64,000 nt of DNA, from NCBI GenBank assembly GCA_025454915.1, contig JALONN010000001.1, forward strand, positions 310,001 to 374,000, read 5' to 3'. Shown here one piece after another: positions 17,318 to 25,679 of this stretch. The DNA comes from Raineya sp. GTDB lineage: Bacteria; Bacteroidota; Bacteroidia; Cytophagales; Thermonemataceae. The notes under the pieces are model-generated. The model had not been told where the DNA came from and searched no databases. It worked only from the letters and a program-made list of their open reading frames with translations. A program made the position numbers and the translations under genes. Position 1 is the stretch's first letter, and each line of letters opens with the position of its first letter.

Positions 17318-17471
17318 ATTAAAACGTTTTTGATACAATGATGAGCGTTTTTGTCTGAATAAAAAATGATAAAAATCAGGTATATTATTTACTGGAACTT
17401 CGGAAAAAGTTTTTTGTAAAGAACTCTGAAAATGATTAAATTGCATTTAAAATTGTAATCAATTTATAATT

Positions 17472-18281
17472 ATGAGCAAAAACACCGCAGAATATTGGTA
17501 TAGATTGGCTGTAAAAATTGACAGAGATATAGAAACAGCATTGCAGAGCGAAAGCATTACTCTTGTGCAGTATGCAGATGCTATCAAAGCCATGATGTAC
17601 TCACTTACAAGAAAAAACGTATTTGTAAATCCGTATTGGAATAAGCCCCTAGAAGATGCTATTGGAGGGCTTTTTGATATGGTTTCTCTATATTTTCATA
17701 ATAATACCAATGCTGTAGTGATGATTCCGATGGCTTTAGATTTGATAGTGACAGGAAATCAGCCACATACCTATATGACGGATTTTTTAGCTGATGTAAT
17801 AACCATAGGTATGCCCGATAAAAAAAGAGTTTCTAAAAAAATGGAGCCAGAAACCCCAGCCGACCCACAAGAAGAAGCAGGCAGACAAATGGGACACATC
17901 AATTATCTGATTGATGAGATTAATAATTATGCCCGTCAAGAAGATTATCTCAATGCCTTAAGAACTATTAATGAAGTAGTCCCCCAAATAGAATCGTTTT
18001 CCCAACGAGAAATCGTAATAATCGATTTACCTGCTATTCTTAATAATAAAGCTTATTTTACACTTAAAATTGGTAAGCCTGAAACGGCTTTGGAGGTAGT
18101 ACAAGACCTGATTCAGAAAAAACCTGATTATGCCTTAGCTTATCACACTCAGGCAGAAATATTTGATGAAATGCAACGTTACCGAGAGGCTGTCATTAGT
18201 ATTGATAAAGCTATTTCTTTAGAAGAAAGTGCTGATAAAATTGAGTATAAGAATCAGCTTTTGGCTAAAATAGGAGGCTAG
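17472..18281 (+). CDS. Hypothetical protein with C-terminal TPR-like repeats
   Basis: Unrecognised 269-residue soluble protein. The N-terminal half (1-120) is helical with WYRLAVKIDRDIETAL and a Thr/Met-rich middle. The C-terminal half (about 140-265) has at least two tetratricopeptide units (KAYFTLKIGKPETALEVVQD, ALAYHTQAEIFDEMQRYREA). A weak promoter-like pair TTTG-N20-TAAATTGC lies at 17413-17444. It is followed by the TerB-like gene with its own promoter candidate. Probably a scaffold or adaptor. Confidence 0.7.
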   Translation: MSKNTAEYWYRLAVKIDRDIETALQSESITLVQYADAIKAMMYSLTRKNVFVNPYWNKPLEDAIGGLFDMVSLYFHNNTNAVVMIPMALDLIVTGNQPHTYMTDFLADVITIGMPDKKRVSKKMEPETPADPQEEAGRQMGHINYLIDEINNYARQEDYLNALRTINEVVPQIESFSQREIVIIDLPAILNNKAYFTLKIGKPETALEVVQDLIQKKPDYALAYHTQAEIFDEMQRYREAVISIDKAISLEESADKIEYKNQLLAKIGG

Positions 18282-18326
18282 AAAAAAAAGCAAAAAAAGC
18301 TTTGATAGTATCAGAAAAAAATGCAA

Positions 18327-18358
18327 TTTGTTCTCAGTTAAAACATATTCTAATCTTT
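18327..18358 (+). promoter_or_regulatory. Candidate promoter of the TerB-like gene
   Basis: TTTG (18327-18330), a 20-base spacer and TAATCTTT (18351-18358) give the same spacing as the ohr promoter, with two mismatches in the -7 box. The ATG at 18374 is 15 bases downstream. It lies inside the longer alternative reading frame, which argues for the shorter start. Confidence 0.4.
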
Positions 18359-18373
18359 AAAATTACAAAAATT

Positions 18374-18829
18374 ATGGGATTTTTTAGTAAACTTTTATCT
18401 ACAGCTGGAGTTTCTGTAAGCAAACCAATTATCAACAACGAACAAGAAGCATTTTTAACAATCGTAGTAGCAGCAGGCTCTGCTGATGGTGATATTGAGG
18501 GTGAAGAGTGGGATACAATTTATGACACCCTTTACCAGAAAAAAATGTTTCATACAGTAGATATTTATGCTTTAATTAATGAGTGTAAAACCAATATCAA
18601 AGCTTATGAAAGTTTAGCAACTGCTGTAGATGAATGTTCTCCTATGATTAAAGCTGAGAACAGAGATATGCTTTTTGCAGTATGTACTGACCTAGTTTTG
18701 ATTGATGGCTATTTAACAGCAAACGAAGAGGCTATCATCGAGCACTTAAAGAACTCTTTAGGCGTTTCTGATGATTTAGCCATGAAAACAGTAGAGGTAA
18801 TGCTTGTACGTAACAAAGGTAACGTTTAA
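18374..18829 (+). CDS. TerB-like protein
   Basis: Small acidic helical protein of the TerB/DjlA-N-like superfamily, 151 residues. The start chosen is ATG 18374 (MGFFSKLLSTAG); a TTG at 18302 would add 24 residues unlike the family. Seen are IVVAAGSADGDIEGEEWDTIYDTL, with the paired acidic residues that bind metal in TerB, and the second repeat-like FAVCTDLVLIDGYLTANEEAIIEHL. It is a lone gene with no other ter genes, so a tellurite role is not supported; general stress or membrane association is only a guess. Confidence 0.8.
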   Translation: MGFFSKLLSTAGVSVSKPIINNEQEAFLTIVVAAGSADGDIEGEEWDTIYDTLYQKKMFHTVDIYALINECKTNIKAYESLATAVDECSPMIKAENRDMLFAVCTDLVLIDGYLTANEEAIIEHLKNSLGVSDDLAMKTVEVMLVRNKGNV

Positions 18830-18845
18830 TCATAAACTTTTCTTC

Positions 18846-18878
18846 AAAAAAACCCTAAATTCGTTTAGGGTTTTTTTT
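18846..18878 (+). terminator. Intrinsic terminator after TerB-like gene
   Basis: AAACCCTAAA (18850-18859) pairs with TTTAGGGTTT (18864-18873), with A-run upstream and eight T residues downstream. Confidence 0.88.
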
Positions 18879-18939
18879 ATGTTTGTCAAATTCTTTTTAA
18901 TATTGTTTTCATAAAAATATCTACCAAACCTATTTCATT

Positions 18940-19599
18940 ATGTTTGTCCTAACCTCACAAAATTCTATTGCTAACGAGTGGATTGCCTCTATGCGTAATG
19001 TTCAGACTCAGCAAAATAGAGCAAATTTTAGAAAAAATATGCTTAGAATAGGAGAGGTATTGGCTTACGAAATTTCTAAAAGATTCACCTATCATAACAA
19101 AGCCATTCAGACACCCTTGGCTACTGCCAATATGCAACTCTCTGACGAAAAAGTTGTACTGGCTACCATCTTAAGAGCTGGCTTGCCATTCTATCAGGGC
19201 TTTTTAAATGTATTTGAAAATGCAGAAAGTGCATTTTTAGGTGCTTACAGAGGAGAACATCAGGCAGATGATAGTTTTGAAATACAATTGCATTATTCTG
19301 TAGCTCCCGATTTAAAAGATAAAACTCTCATTATCATAGATCCCATGCTTGCCACAGGGAAATCGTTACTCATAGCACTCAAAAAATTGCTCAAAAACGG
19401 TGAACCCAAGCAAATTCATGTAGCTAGTATCATTGCCAGCCAAGCTGGTAGTGACCATCTGAAAGAAGGTATTACAGATTTTTATTTTGGAGACTTTGAG
19501 TTTTGGTTCGGAGCTTTAGACCCCGAACTCAACCATAAATCGTATATCGTACCAGGGCTTGGAGATGCAGGCGATTTGGCTTTTGGTGTAAAATTATAA
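18940..19599 (+). CDS. upp: Uracil phosphoribosyltransferase
   Basis: Pyrimidine salvage enzyme that makes UMP from uracil and PRPP. The PRPP-binding loop is IIIDPMLATGKSLLIAL (about residues 130-146) and the uracil-binding C-terminal loop is SYIVPGLGDAGDLAFG. RAGLPFYQGFLNVF corresponds to the usual LRAGLGMxxG element. At 219 residues it is full length. It is bounded by terminators on both sides and appears monocistronic. Confidence 0.96.
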   Translation: MFVLTSQNSIANEWIASMRNVQTQQNRANFRKNMLRIGEVLAYEISKRFTYHNKAIQTPLATANMQLSDEKVVLATILRAGLPFYQGFLNVFENAESAFLGAYRGEHQADDSFEIQLHYSVAPDLKDKTLIIIDPMLATGKSLLIALKKLLKNGEPKQIHVASIIASQAGSDHLKEGITDFYFGDFEFWFGALDPELNHKSYIVPGLGDAGDLAFGVKL

Positions 19600-19623
19600 A
19601 ATATTTTAATCTTATATTCTTGG

Positions 19624-19661
19624 AGGTAAAGGTTTTATCAAAAAAACTTTACCTTTTTTTA
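19624..19661 (+). terminator. Intrinsic terminator after upp
   Basis: AGGTAAAG (19624-19631) and CTTTACCT (19647-19654) form the stem, followed by a run of T. Confidence 0.82.
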
Positions 19662-19764
19662 TTTTCATTAAATCCAGTTGAGGACTTTATTTCGTATGTG
19701 TATTTGTTGAACGTTTAACACACAAACTATTTTTAATCCTCAAACTCAAAACACAAAACATTCC

Positions 19765-20316
19765 ATGAAAAAAGCTTTCATGATTCTCGCTTTTGCACTT
19801 TTAGGTGCTACCACATTTGCTCAAAATAAAGTAAAAACAATAGAAGTAGGTGGTGCTACTATGTATCCTAATAAAAATATCATTGAAAACGCAGTGAATT
19901 CAAAAGACCATACAACACTGGTGGCTGCTATAAAAGCTGCTGGTCTGGTTGAAACCCTTCAAGGAGCTGGTCCTTTTACTGTATTTGCACCTACCAATGC
20001 AGCTTTCGATAAATTACCCAAAGGTACAGTGGAAACATTGTTAAAACCAGAAAATAAAAGCCTTTTGACAGCAGTTCTTACGTATCATGTAGTAGCTGGC
20101 AAATACAATGCTGCCGATATTGCAGCAGCTATCAAAAAAGGTAACGGAAAAGCAACTTTCACTACTGTACAAGGTGGAACGCTTACAGCTGTCATGAAAG
20201 GTAAAAATGTTGTATTAATGGATGAAAAAGGCGGAATGGCAACTGTAACCATCAAAGATGTAAACCAAAGCAATGGGATAATCCATGTGATAGACACCAT
20301 AGTAATGCCTAAATAG
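19765..20316 (+). CDS. Secreted fasciclin (FAS1) domain protein
   Basis: Exported adhesion-type protein. A signal peptide (MKKAFMILAFALLGATTFAQ) precedes a short linker with GGATMYPNKNIIENAV, then one FAS1 domain (about 45-183). Its hallmarks are GPFTVFAPTNAAFDKLPKGT, VLTYHVVAGKY and SNGIIHVIDTIVMPK. The single-domain, 183-residue form is common in Bacteroidota. It has its own terminator hairpin shared with the convergent gene. A role in matrix or surface attachment is inferred. Confidence 0.93.
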   Translation: MKKAFMILAFALLGATTFAQNKVKTIEVGGATMYPNKNIIENAVNSKDHTTLVAAIKAAGLVETLQGAGPFTVFAPTNAAFDKLPKGTVETLLKPENKSLLTAVLTYHVVAGKYNAADIAAAIKKGNGKATFTTVQGGTLTAVMKGKNVVLMDEKGGMATVTIKDVNQSNGIIHVIDTIVMPK

Positions 20317-20340
20317 AATAATTTTTTCATAAAGGAAATA

Positions 20341-20371
20341 GACAAGTAGCTTATTTTATAGGCTACTTGTC
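20341..20371. terminator. Bidirectional hairpin between fasciclin gene and convergent neighbour
   Basis: GACAAGTAGC (20341-20350) pairs with GCTACTTGTC (20362-20371). The right arm contains the stop codon of the reverse-strand gene. T-rich sequence follows on both strands. Confidence 0.72.
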
Positions 20372-20791
20372 TTCTTCTACTTTACCCTCATTTAGTTTAT
20401 TTAGCATAATACCAAATGGACTATAAAAGTCTTCTTTCCATGCTCCATTCCTAAAAATAAAAGATAGAAAAGCTCCATAAGTTTGAGGTTTTCTGATAAC
20501 CAAACTATCACCTTCTTTAGGAGTGTATTCAAAATCGAAGCAGTTTCTATCGTTCAAATTTAAAAGTATCCATTCTGATGTGAGTCCTTGACCAATATCG
20601 TTGGAAGGAGGTTCATATATTCCTTCCATCATACTTTCAAAAGTCTCTACAAACTCTGCAAGAGACCAACGATAAGAGTTATCTTCGTTCTGAGGTGATT
20701 TTTTATATCTTCTCGAATTTTTATTATGAATAACAGGTTTTTCTTCTTTTTTACAACTACATAAAATAAAACCTTTTTCAAAATCACACAT
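20363..20791 (-). CDS. Hypothetical protein with MCDFEKGFILCSC leader
   Basis: Unrecognised 142-residue protein. It opens MCDFEKGFILCSCKKEEKP, with three cysteines in the first 13 residues, and is not a signal peptide. Other visible parts are YRWSLAEFVETFESMMEGIY, GLTSEWILLNLNDRNCFDFEYTPKEGDSLVIRK and FIFRNGAWKEDFY. I believe it belongs to an uncharacterised Bacteroidota family with this start, possibly metal-binding, but no function is known. The first 14 codons recur as a relic at 23212-23256. Confidence 0.75.
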   Translation of the reverse strand: MCDFEKGFILCSCKKEEKPVIHNKNSRRYKKSPQNEDNSYRWSLAEFVETFESMMEGIYEPPSNDIGQGLTSEWILLNLNDRNCFDFEYTPKEGDSLVIRKPQTYGAFLSFIFRNGAWKEDFYSPFGIMLNKLNEGKVEEDK

Positions 20792-20793
20792 AA
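20751..20793. repeat. Direct repeat copy 1 (start of the MCDFEKGF gene)
   Basis: A 43-base block matching 23216-23258 with only two mismatches, in the same orientation. This copy contains the ATG and first 13 codons of the reverse-strand gene. Confidence 0.9.
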
Positions 20794-20838
20794 GAATGAT
20801 TATTCTAGGGACAAATTGAGATTATTGCGATGACTTTT

Positions 20839-23052
20839 CTATTTTTTCTTTTTCAAAATCAGCAACATTTCTTTGTTTTTTGCAGCTTTTGCAAGGTCTA
20901 AAGCCGACTTCCCTTGGAAATTTTTATCTTTGGGATTACCACCTTTAGACATCAAAAGTTTGGCTATTTCTTTTTGGTCTTTTAAAACAGCAATATGAAG
21001 AGAATTTTCGCCATTCATGTTGCTATAGTTAGCAGAAGCTCCTTTCTCCAAAAACACTTTGACAACCTCTAAATAGCCATTTTCTACGGCACGATGCAAG
21101 GGATAACCCTTGTATAAACTAGCTCCTTTGTCTAACAACAAACGAGCATTTTCAGGCTTATCTACATAGGCAAGAATTGTATTCCCTTTATTATCAGTAT
21201 GGTCTACATTGGCTTTTGCTGCTAGTAGCATTTCTAATATTTGTGGGTCTTTTGCTAAAAAGATAGCCGTTTGACCGTTTTTATTAGCTATTTCTGTTTT
21301 TGCTCCTTTTTCTAAATATTTTTTTACAAGAGTCTTCTGATTTCTTTCTGTTGCAAGTAAAAGTAAACTGGTTGTAGAACTATCAGTTAGTGAAATGGGC
21401 ATATTTACATCCAGATTTTTCTCAAGTAGGGTATTAATAATAGGTGTGGAGGCATCGGTAGTAAGGCTTTCAACAGCATAATTGAAGGCTATTTTACCTG
21501 TATTGTCTTTCACATTTGCGTCTGCATTTTGTGTAATAAGATATTCTACAATATCTTTTTGATTATTGATAGTTGCTAAAATTAGTGCTGTTTGTCCCAA
21601 ATCATTGATTTTTTCGTTTTTATCAACTTTCATGCTTTCAACAAAATAACGCACCAAATCTATTTTATTATAAAAAACGGCTATTCCTAAAAGTGTTCTT
21701 ACGGAGTTTTTCTTTTCTTTATCCAAAAAGACATTGCCTTTAAAGCTTTTGGGAGCATTTTTGCGTACAAGCATGCGTATCACAGAGGTATCAGCTTTAC
21801 CCAATACATTGGCAAGTGTCATGATAGCAATAGGAGGGACACCAGCTTTGTTTGTCTGATGCACATCATTACCAAGCAGTTGCAAGAGTGTAAGTTCTTT
21901 AGTTCTATTCTCTAATAATGCTTGCATAAAGGTTGTAATACCATTGCCTTCAAACTCTGAAACATCTTCGCCTAAAACTTCTGTAAGGGTCATATCTCGC
22001 CCTTTTTTCAGCTTTTCAGCATAATTTCTGGCATCGGCTAAAAGTGCCTCTTTCTGCTTTCTAGCTTCCTCTTCTGAAAGTCTTTTACTTTCTACAATTT
22101 TCTTCTCAAGGTCATCAGCAAGTTTACGAGCATCTTCTTTCTTTTTCATTTTTGCATAAAACTTAAAAGACTTTACGATTTGCTCTTTAATTTTAACGAT
22201 GGCAACCTGTTTAACAGCCAATTTGGGCTCTGCAACAGGAATAACCTCAATATATACCTGACCTGGGTTGACAAGTGCTTTGTAACTTTCATTTGCCTCA
22301 ACTGTTTTCATTAATACACCATCAACCTTGATTTCTGCTTTTACATCAACCATAAATAAAATATAGCCAGAACTCTCCATTTTGCGAATTTCCAACTCTT
22401 TGTTTAGTTTCTCTTCTTCAAATTTTTGTTGTTCAGCTTTACGCTTATCCTCAAGACTTATTTTGTTGTATTCTAATTTACGTTCTTCTTCTTTCTGACG
22501 TTCTATACGTTTTAGTTCATCTTCACGTTGTTTGAGAATTCGTGCATTTGCCTCGTCTTTTTCCTTTTCAAGACGTTTGCGTTCTTCTTCTAAAAGTTGC
22601 TTTTCTCTGTTTTTTTGCTCAAGGAGTTGTTTTTGGGTGTTATTTACCACATCCAACATCAGCAATTTAATCTGACCACTTGGAGGTACACCGGTAAGTA
22701 AAAACATGGTATAAGTTTTTTCAATAACATCACCTCCATTGAGTGTAAAAGTCTCTTTTTGAACATCAGGAGCAGAGGTTCCAGCTTTAACACAATTTGT
22801 AGAAGAGACCACAGATAAAGAACTTATCACACCCAAATTGTCATTGGTTGTATTAGTGAAATAAAATGTAACTTTATACTCATCACAACTATTTCCCAGA
22901 TTGTCTTTCACATTGCGTAAATTTTGCAGGCTATAGGCTACTTTTAGTCCTGATTTTTGAGCCATAAAATTATCACCTTGTGCGTGGGTATGGATGGGCA
23001 GAAATATAGCTAAAAAGCTGAAAATTGAGATAAGAGCTATTATACGAATCAT
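20839..23052 (-). CDS. Exported ankyrin-repeat protein
   Basis: Large envelope protein of 737 residues. The signal peptide (MIRIIALISIFSFLAIFLPIHTHAQ) is followed by a beta domain (about 28-130). A highly charged helix (about 135-225, KQLLEEERKRLEKEKDEAN) comes next, then a PEGA-like beta segment (about 230-295, GYILFMVDVKAEIKVDGVLMK) and a second charged helix. The C-terminal half (about 365-735) holds roughly nine ankyrin units, best seen in GQTALILATINNQKDIVEYL, YPLHRAVENGYLEVVKVFLE and NSLHIAVLKDQKEIAKLLMS. A protein-binding scaffold in the periplasm is likely; no enzyme domain is seen. Confidence 0.88.
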   Translation of the reverse strand: MIRIIALISIFSFLAIFLPIHTHAQGDNFMAQKSGLKVAYSLQNLRNVKDNLGNSCDEYKVTFYFTNTTNDNLGVISSLSVVSSTNCVKAGTSAPDVQKETFTLNGGDVIEKTYTMFLLTGVPPSGQIKLLMLDVVNNTQKQLLEQKNREKQLLEEERKRLEKEKDEANARILKQREDELKRIERQKEEERKLEYNKISLEDKRKAEQQKFEEEKLNKELEIRKMESSGYILFMVDVKAEIKVDGVLMKTVEANESYKALVNPGQVYIEVIPVAEPKLAVKQVAIVKIKEQIVKSFKFYAKMKKKEDARKLADDLEKKIVESKRLSEEEARKQKEALLADARNYAEKLKKGRDMTLTEVLGEDVSEFEGNGITTFMQALLENRTKELTLLQLLGNDVHQTNKAGVPPIAIMTLANVLGKADTSVIRMLVRKNAPKSFKGNVFLDKEKKNSVRTLLGIAVFYNKIDLVRYFVESMKVDKNEKINDLGQTALILATINNQKDIVEYLITQNADANVKDNTGKIAFNYAVESLTTDASTPIINTLLEKNLDVNMPISLTDSSTTSLLLLATERNQKTLVKKYLEKGAKTEIANKNGQTAIFLAKDPQILEMLLAAKANVDHTDNKGNTILAYVDKPENARLLLDKGASLYKGYPLHRAVENGYLEVVKVFLEKGASANYSNMNGENSLHIAVLKDQKEIAKLLMSKGGNPKDKNFQGKSALDLAKAAKNKEMLLILKKKK

Positions 23053-23211
23053 AGGTTTTATTTTCTATTAGGTATGCTAAGGTAATTTTTGTAAAGATAA
23101 AAAAGTATTGAAAAATTTTGATACTATACAAGGTTTAATTTTATACCTTTTTATTGTAAAAAACTGATAATAAATGTACAAATGTTTATTTTTATAAAGT
23201 TTTAGATAACT

Positions 23212-23256
23212 TTATTTACAACTACATAAAATAAAACCCTTTTCAAAATCGCACAT
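23212..23256 (-). pseudogene. 14-codon relic of the MCDFEKGF gene start
   Basis: On the minus strand ATG at 23256-23254 begins MCDFEKGFILCSCK and stops at TAA 23214-23212. These are the same first 14 residues as the gene at 20791. The DNA identity (43 bases, two mismatches, both silent in this frame) shows recent duplication, and the rest of the gene is gone. It lies in the 265-base gap between the divergent ankyrin gene and the gene at 23319. Confidence 0.75.
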
Positions 23257-23318
23257 AAAACAAAATATTTTTAGGCTAATTTAGGAAAAATATTGATTAT
23301 TTTGCTGAAAACTATCAA

Positions 23319-24140
23319 ATGAAAGCTATGAAAAAATATAAAGATATTATAGAAGTGAATGTCTATTGGGGGGGGAAACACTTATTTACATGCAATTACT
23401 TATATTTAGAGCCCCATTCATCTGAGTTTTCAAGAAAATTTACATTTCATAATATAGAATACAAGTATTTCTATGAAACTAATCTTTATCATACATCAAG
23501 TGATGGAACGCTTAGGAAAATGGAAGCACATGTAAAAGAAATGGAAGTAAAGGTGAGTTTTTTTACAAAGAAAAGGAAAAAAGTTTCATTGAGTACATTT
23601 AAAATGTATCTTTATGACCATTCTAAACTTTATGAAGGTGATACATGGTGGGCTTATGGAAATATTTTGCTGGATAAATATACTGATTATGGTCAATATG
23701 GTATTGATATGTTGTTTGATTGGCAAAATGGGAAAACAACTATAGATGATTGGTTTGATCTTCCTATTGGCTCAGATGTGAAACATGTTTATTTGGTATT
23801 ATGTCTGCATTGGAGAGATACTGATAATCCACTCAATATAAAAGATAAATATACTATAGATACCTCTTTAATTAAAGAAGAATGTGATTTGTCTTATCTG
23901 TGTAGCTTAGAATTTGTAGGAGATAGAGGTTTTTTAGGAATAGAGTATTCAGAATTTAAACATAGCTTCAAAAATCTTATATTTAATATTGGTCATTCTG
24001 TTGAAGGCATAAAGGTTTACTTATTAAATGTAGATAAACCTTATAACGAAGAAATGGCAACTTTTTACCAAGAATACAAAAAGTTATTTGAAGAATGTAA
24101 ATTTGATGTGATAGAACTGAAAGATGGAGAGCTACCATAA
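23319..24140 (+). CDS. Hypothetical protein containing a G8 tract
   Basis: Unrecognised 273-residue cytosolic protein with no signal peptide. It is rich in aromatic residues (HNIEYKYFYETNLYH, EGDTWWAYGNILLDKY, LVLCLHWRDTDN). Codons 17-19 (Trp-Gly-Gly) are written with eight consecutive G at 23368-23375, striking in this A/T-rich DNA. A one-base slip would stop translation early. An ATG at codon 4 is an alternative start. It ends at a strong terminator. Confidence 0.72.
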   Translation: MKAMKKYKDIIEVNVYWGGKHLFTCNYLYLEPHSSEFSRKFTFHNIEYKYFYETNLYHTSSDGTLRKMEAHVKEMEVKVSFFTKKRKKVSLSTFKMYLYDHSKLYEGDTWWAYGNILLDKYTDYGQYGIDMLFDWQNGKTTIDDWFDLPIGSDVKHVYLVLCLHWRDTDNPLNIKDKYTIDTSLIKEECDLSYLCSLEFVGDRGFLGIEYSEFKHSFKNLIFNIGHSVEGIKVYLLNVDKPYNEEMATFYQEYKKLFEECKFDVIELKDGELP

Positions 24141-24175
24141 ATAAAGCCCCTGAAAATACTCTCAGGGGCTTTATT
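24140..24175. terminator. Bidirectional terminator
   Basis: Fourteen-base arms AATAAAGCCCCTGA (24140-24153) and TCAGGGGCTTTATT (24162-24175). It lies between the convergent G8-tract gene and the thiolase gene. Confidence 0.92.
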
Positions 24176-24191
24176 TATTATCAAAATAAAA

Positions 24192-25370
24192 TTACATTTT
24201 TTCTAAAACAAGGGCAGAAGCACCACCACCACCATTACAGATAGCTACCATACCACGTTTCTTGTCTTTTTGGTGTAAAGCATTAATCAGTGTCGTTACA
24301 ATTCTTGCACCTGAAGCACCGAGAGGGTGTCCTAAAGCTACAGCACCACCCAATACGTTGGTTTTATCCAAAGGTACTTCTAAAACTTTATCGAAAGCAA
24401 GTGTAACAACAGAGAAAGCTTCGTTTACTTCAAATAAATCAATGTCATTGAAAGTTAAACCTGCATTTTTAACAGCCAAAGGAGCTGCTTTGGTTGGTGC
24501 AGTTGTAAACCACTCAGGCTCTTGTTGAGCATCTGCAAAACTTACAATTTTAGCGATTGGTTTTAAACCTAAAGCCTCAGCTTTTTCTTTGCTCATCAGT
24601 ACAAGGGCAGAAGCACCATCATTGATTTTTGAAGCATTGGCTGCTGTTACCGTTCCATCAGGAGTAAAAGCAGGCTTTAATGTAGGGATTTTATCAAAAA
24701 ATACTTTTTTGTATTCTTCATCTTCTGTAAGCAAAATAGGCTCTCCTTTGCCTTGAGGTACAGAAACACCTACAATTTCATTCTTGAAAATACCATTTTT
24801 AGTACTTTCAGCAGCAAGTTCATAAGAACGCACCGTAAATTCATCTTGTTGCTGACGAGAAATATCATATTTTTTTGCAGTAGCATCAGCGAAAACGCCC
24901 ATTGCTTTCTTTGCATAAACATCTTCTAAGCCATCTCTTACCAAACCATCTAAAAACTCAGCATTGCCATATTTATAACCAAAACGAGCTTTGGGTACAT
25001 AGAAAGGAATATTTGACATGCTTTCCATACCACCAGCTACTACTACATCATTCAAGCCAAGCATAATGCTCTGAGTTGCAAGCATGATAGCCTTTGTTCC
25101 TGATGCACAAACTTTATTTACAGTTGTAGAGGGAATGCCATGCCCTAAACCTCCTAATATAGCAGCCTGAGTTGCAGGAGCTTGTCCTAAATTGGCAGAA
25201 ACTACGTTACCCATGTAAATTTCTTGTACTTCTTTAGGGTCTAAACCAGCTTTTTCTAAAGCTCCCTTAATGGCAAAACCACCTAATTGAACTGCTGAAA
25301 AAGGAGATAATACACCCCCAAAACTACCGATAGGCGTTCTGACTGCCGAAATTACATATACTTCTTTCAT
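24192..25370 (-). CDS. Acetyl-CoA C-acetyltransferase (thiolase)
   Basis: Condenses or cleaves acetoacetyl-CoA and related beta-ketoacyl-CoAs. The start chosen is ATG 25370 (MKEVYVISAVRTPIGSFGG), giving 392 residues, the standard thiolase length; the open frame upstream to 25430 does not fit the family. The acylated Cys88 is in NKVCASGTKAIML, the conserved NEAF in FEVNEAFSVV, the catalytic His in GGAVALGHPLGASGAR, and the second Cys in CNGGGGASALVLE. Biosynthetic and degradative thiolases cannot be separated from sequence alone; no hydroxyacyl-CoA dehydrogenase adjoins it. Confidence 0.96.
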   Translation of the reverse strand: MKEVYVISAVRTPIGSFGGVLSPFSAVQLGGFAIKGALEKAGLDPKEVQEIYMGNVVSANLGQAPATQAAILGGLGHGIPSTTVNKVCASGTKAIMLATQSIMLGLNDVVVAGGMESMSNIPFYVPKARFGYKYGNAEFLDGLVRDGLEDVYAKKAMGVFADATAKKYDISRQQQDEFTVRSYELAAESTKNGIFKNEIVGVSVPQGKGEPILLTEDEEYKKVFFDKIPTLKPAFTPDGTVTAANASKINDGASALVLMSKEKAEALGLKPIAKIVSFADAQQEPEWFTTAPTKAAPLAVKNAGLTFNDIDLFEVNEAFSVVTLAFDKVLEVPLDKTNVLGGAVALGHPLGASGARIVTTLINALHQKDKKRGMVAICNGGGGASALVLEKM

Positions 25371-25679
25371 TGAGTTGTTTTGTTTAATGATGACCCAAAT
25401 ATAACAAAATAGAATTCTTTTGAGTGCCATTTGAGAGATATATTTTTAGTGATAAGTTGTTTAATGGTGAATACTAAATGGTTTTAATGGTAAGTTGTAA
25501 ATGTTAAATGGGTTCAAAGTTGAAAACGTTTAGATTTTATTATTCAATCATTCATTTATTGATTTACTTAGAAATTTTCTTATTCATTATCAGTTATTTA
25601 TAAAATATTTAAAAAAAATAAGCACTTTTATACAACTTTTTGCAAGAGGCTGCACTCTTATACTTGAAAACAAAAAAAT
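25371..25679. other. 309-base intergenic region with degenerate short repeats
   Basis: Separates the divergent thiolase and sigma factor genes. Between 25449 and 25512 it holds drifting copies of TAAGTTGT and TTAAATGG, a low-complexity pattern. Just before the sigma start, AAGAG (25644-25648) and CTCTT (25655-25659) form a short inverted repeat, followed by TATACTTG (25659-25666), one mismatch from the -7 box. No gene is seen. Confidence 0.5.

Noticed and set aside
18302..18373. TTG start extending the TerB-like protein by 24 residues
   Set aside because: A promoter candidate lies inside this stretch and the family begins near MGFFSKLL.
18374..18829. Tellurite resistance operon
   Set aside because: Only a TerB-like fold is present; no terC, terD or terZ partner adjoins.
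25449..25512. Mobile-element remnant from short repeats
   Set aside because: The copies of TAAGTTGT and TTAAATGG are too short and degenerate to separate from low-complexity A/T drift.
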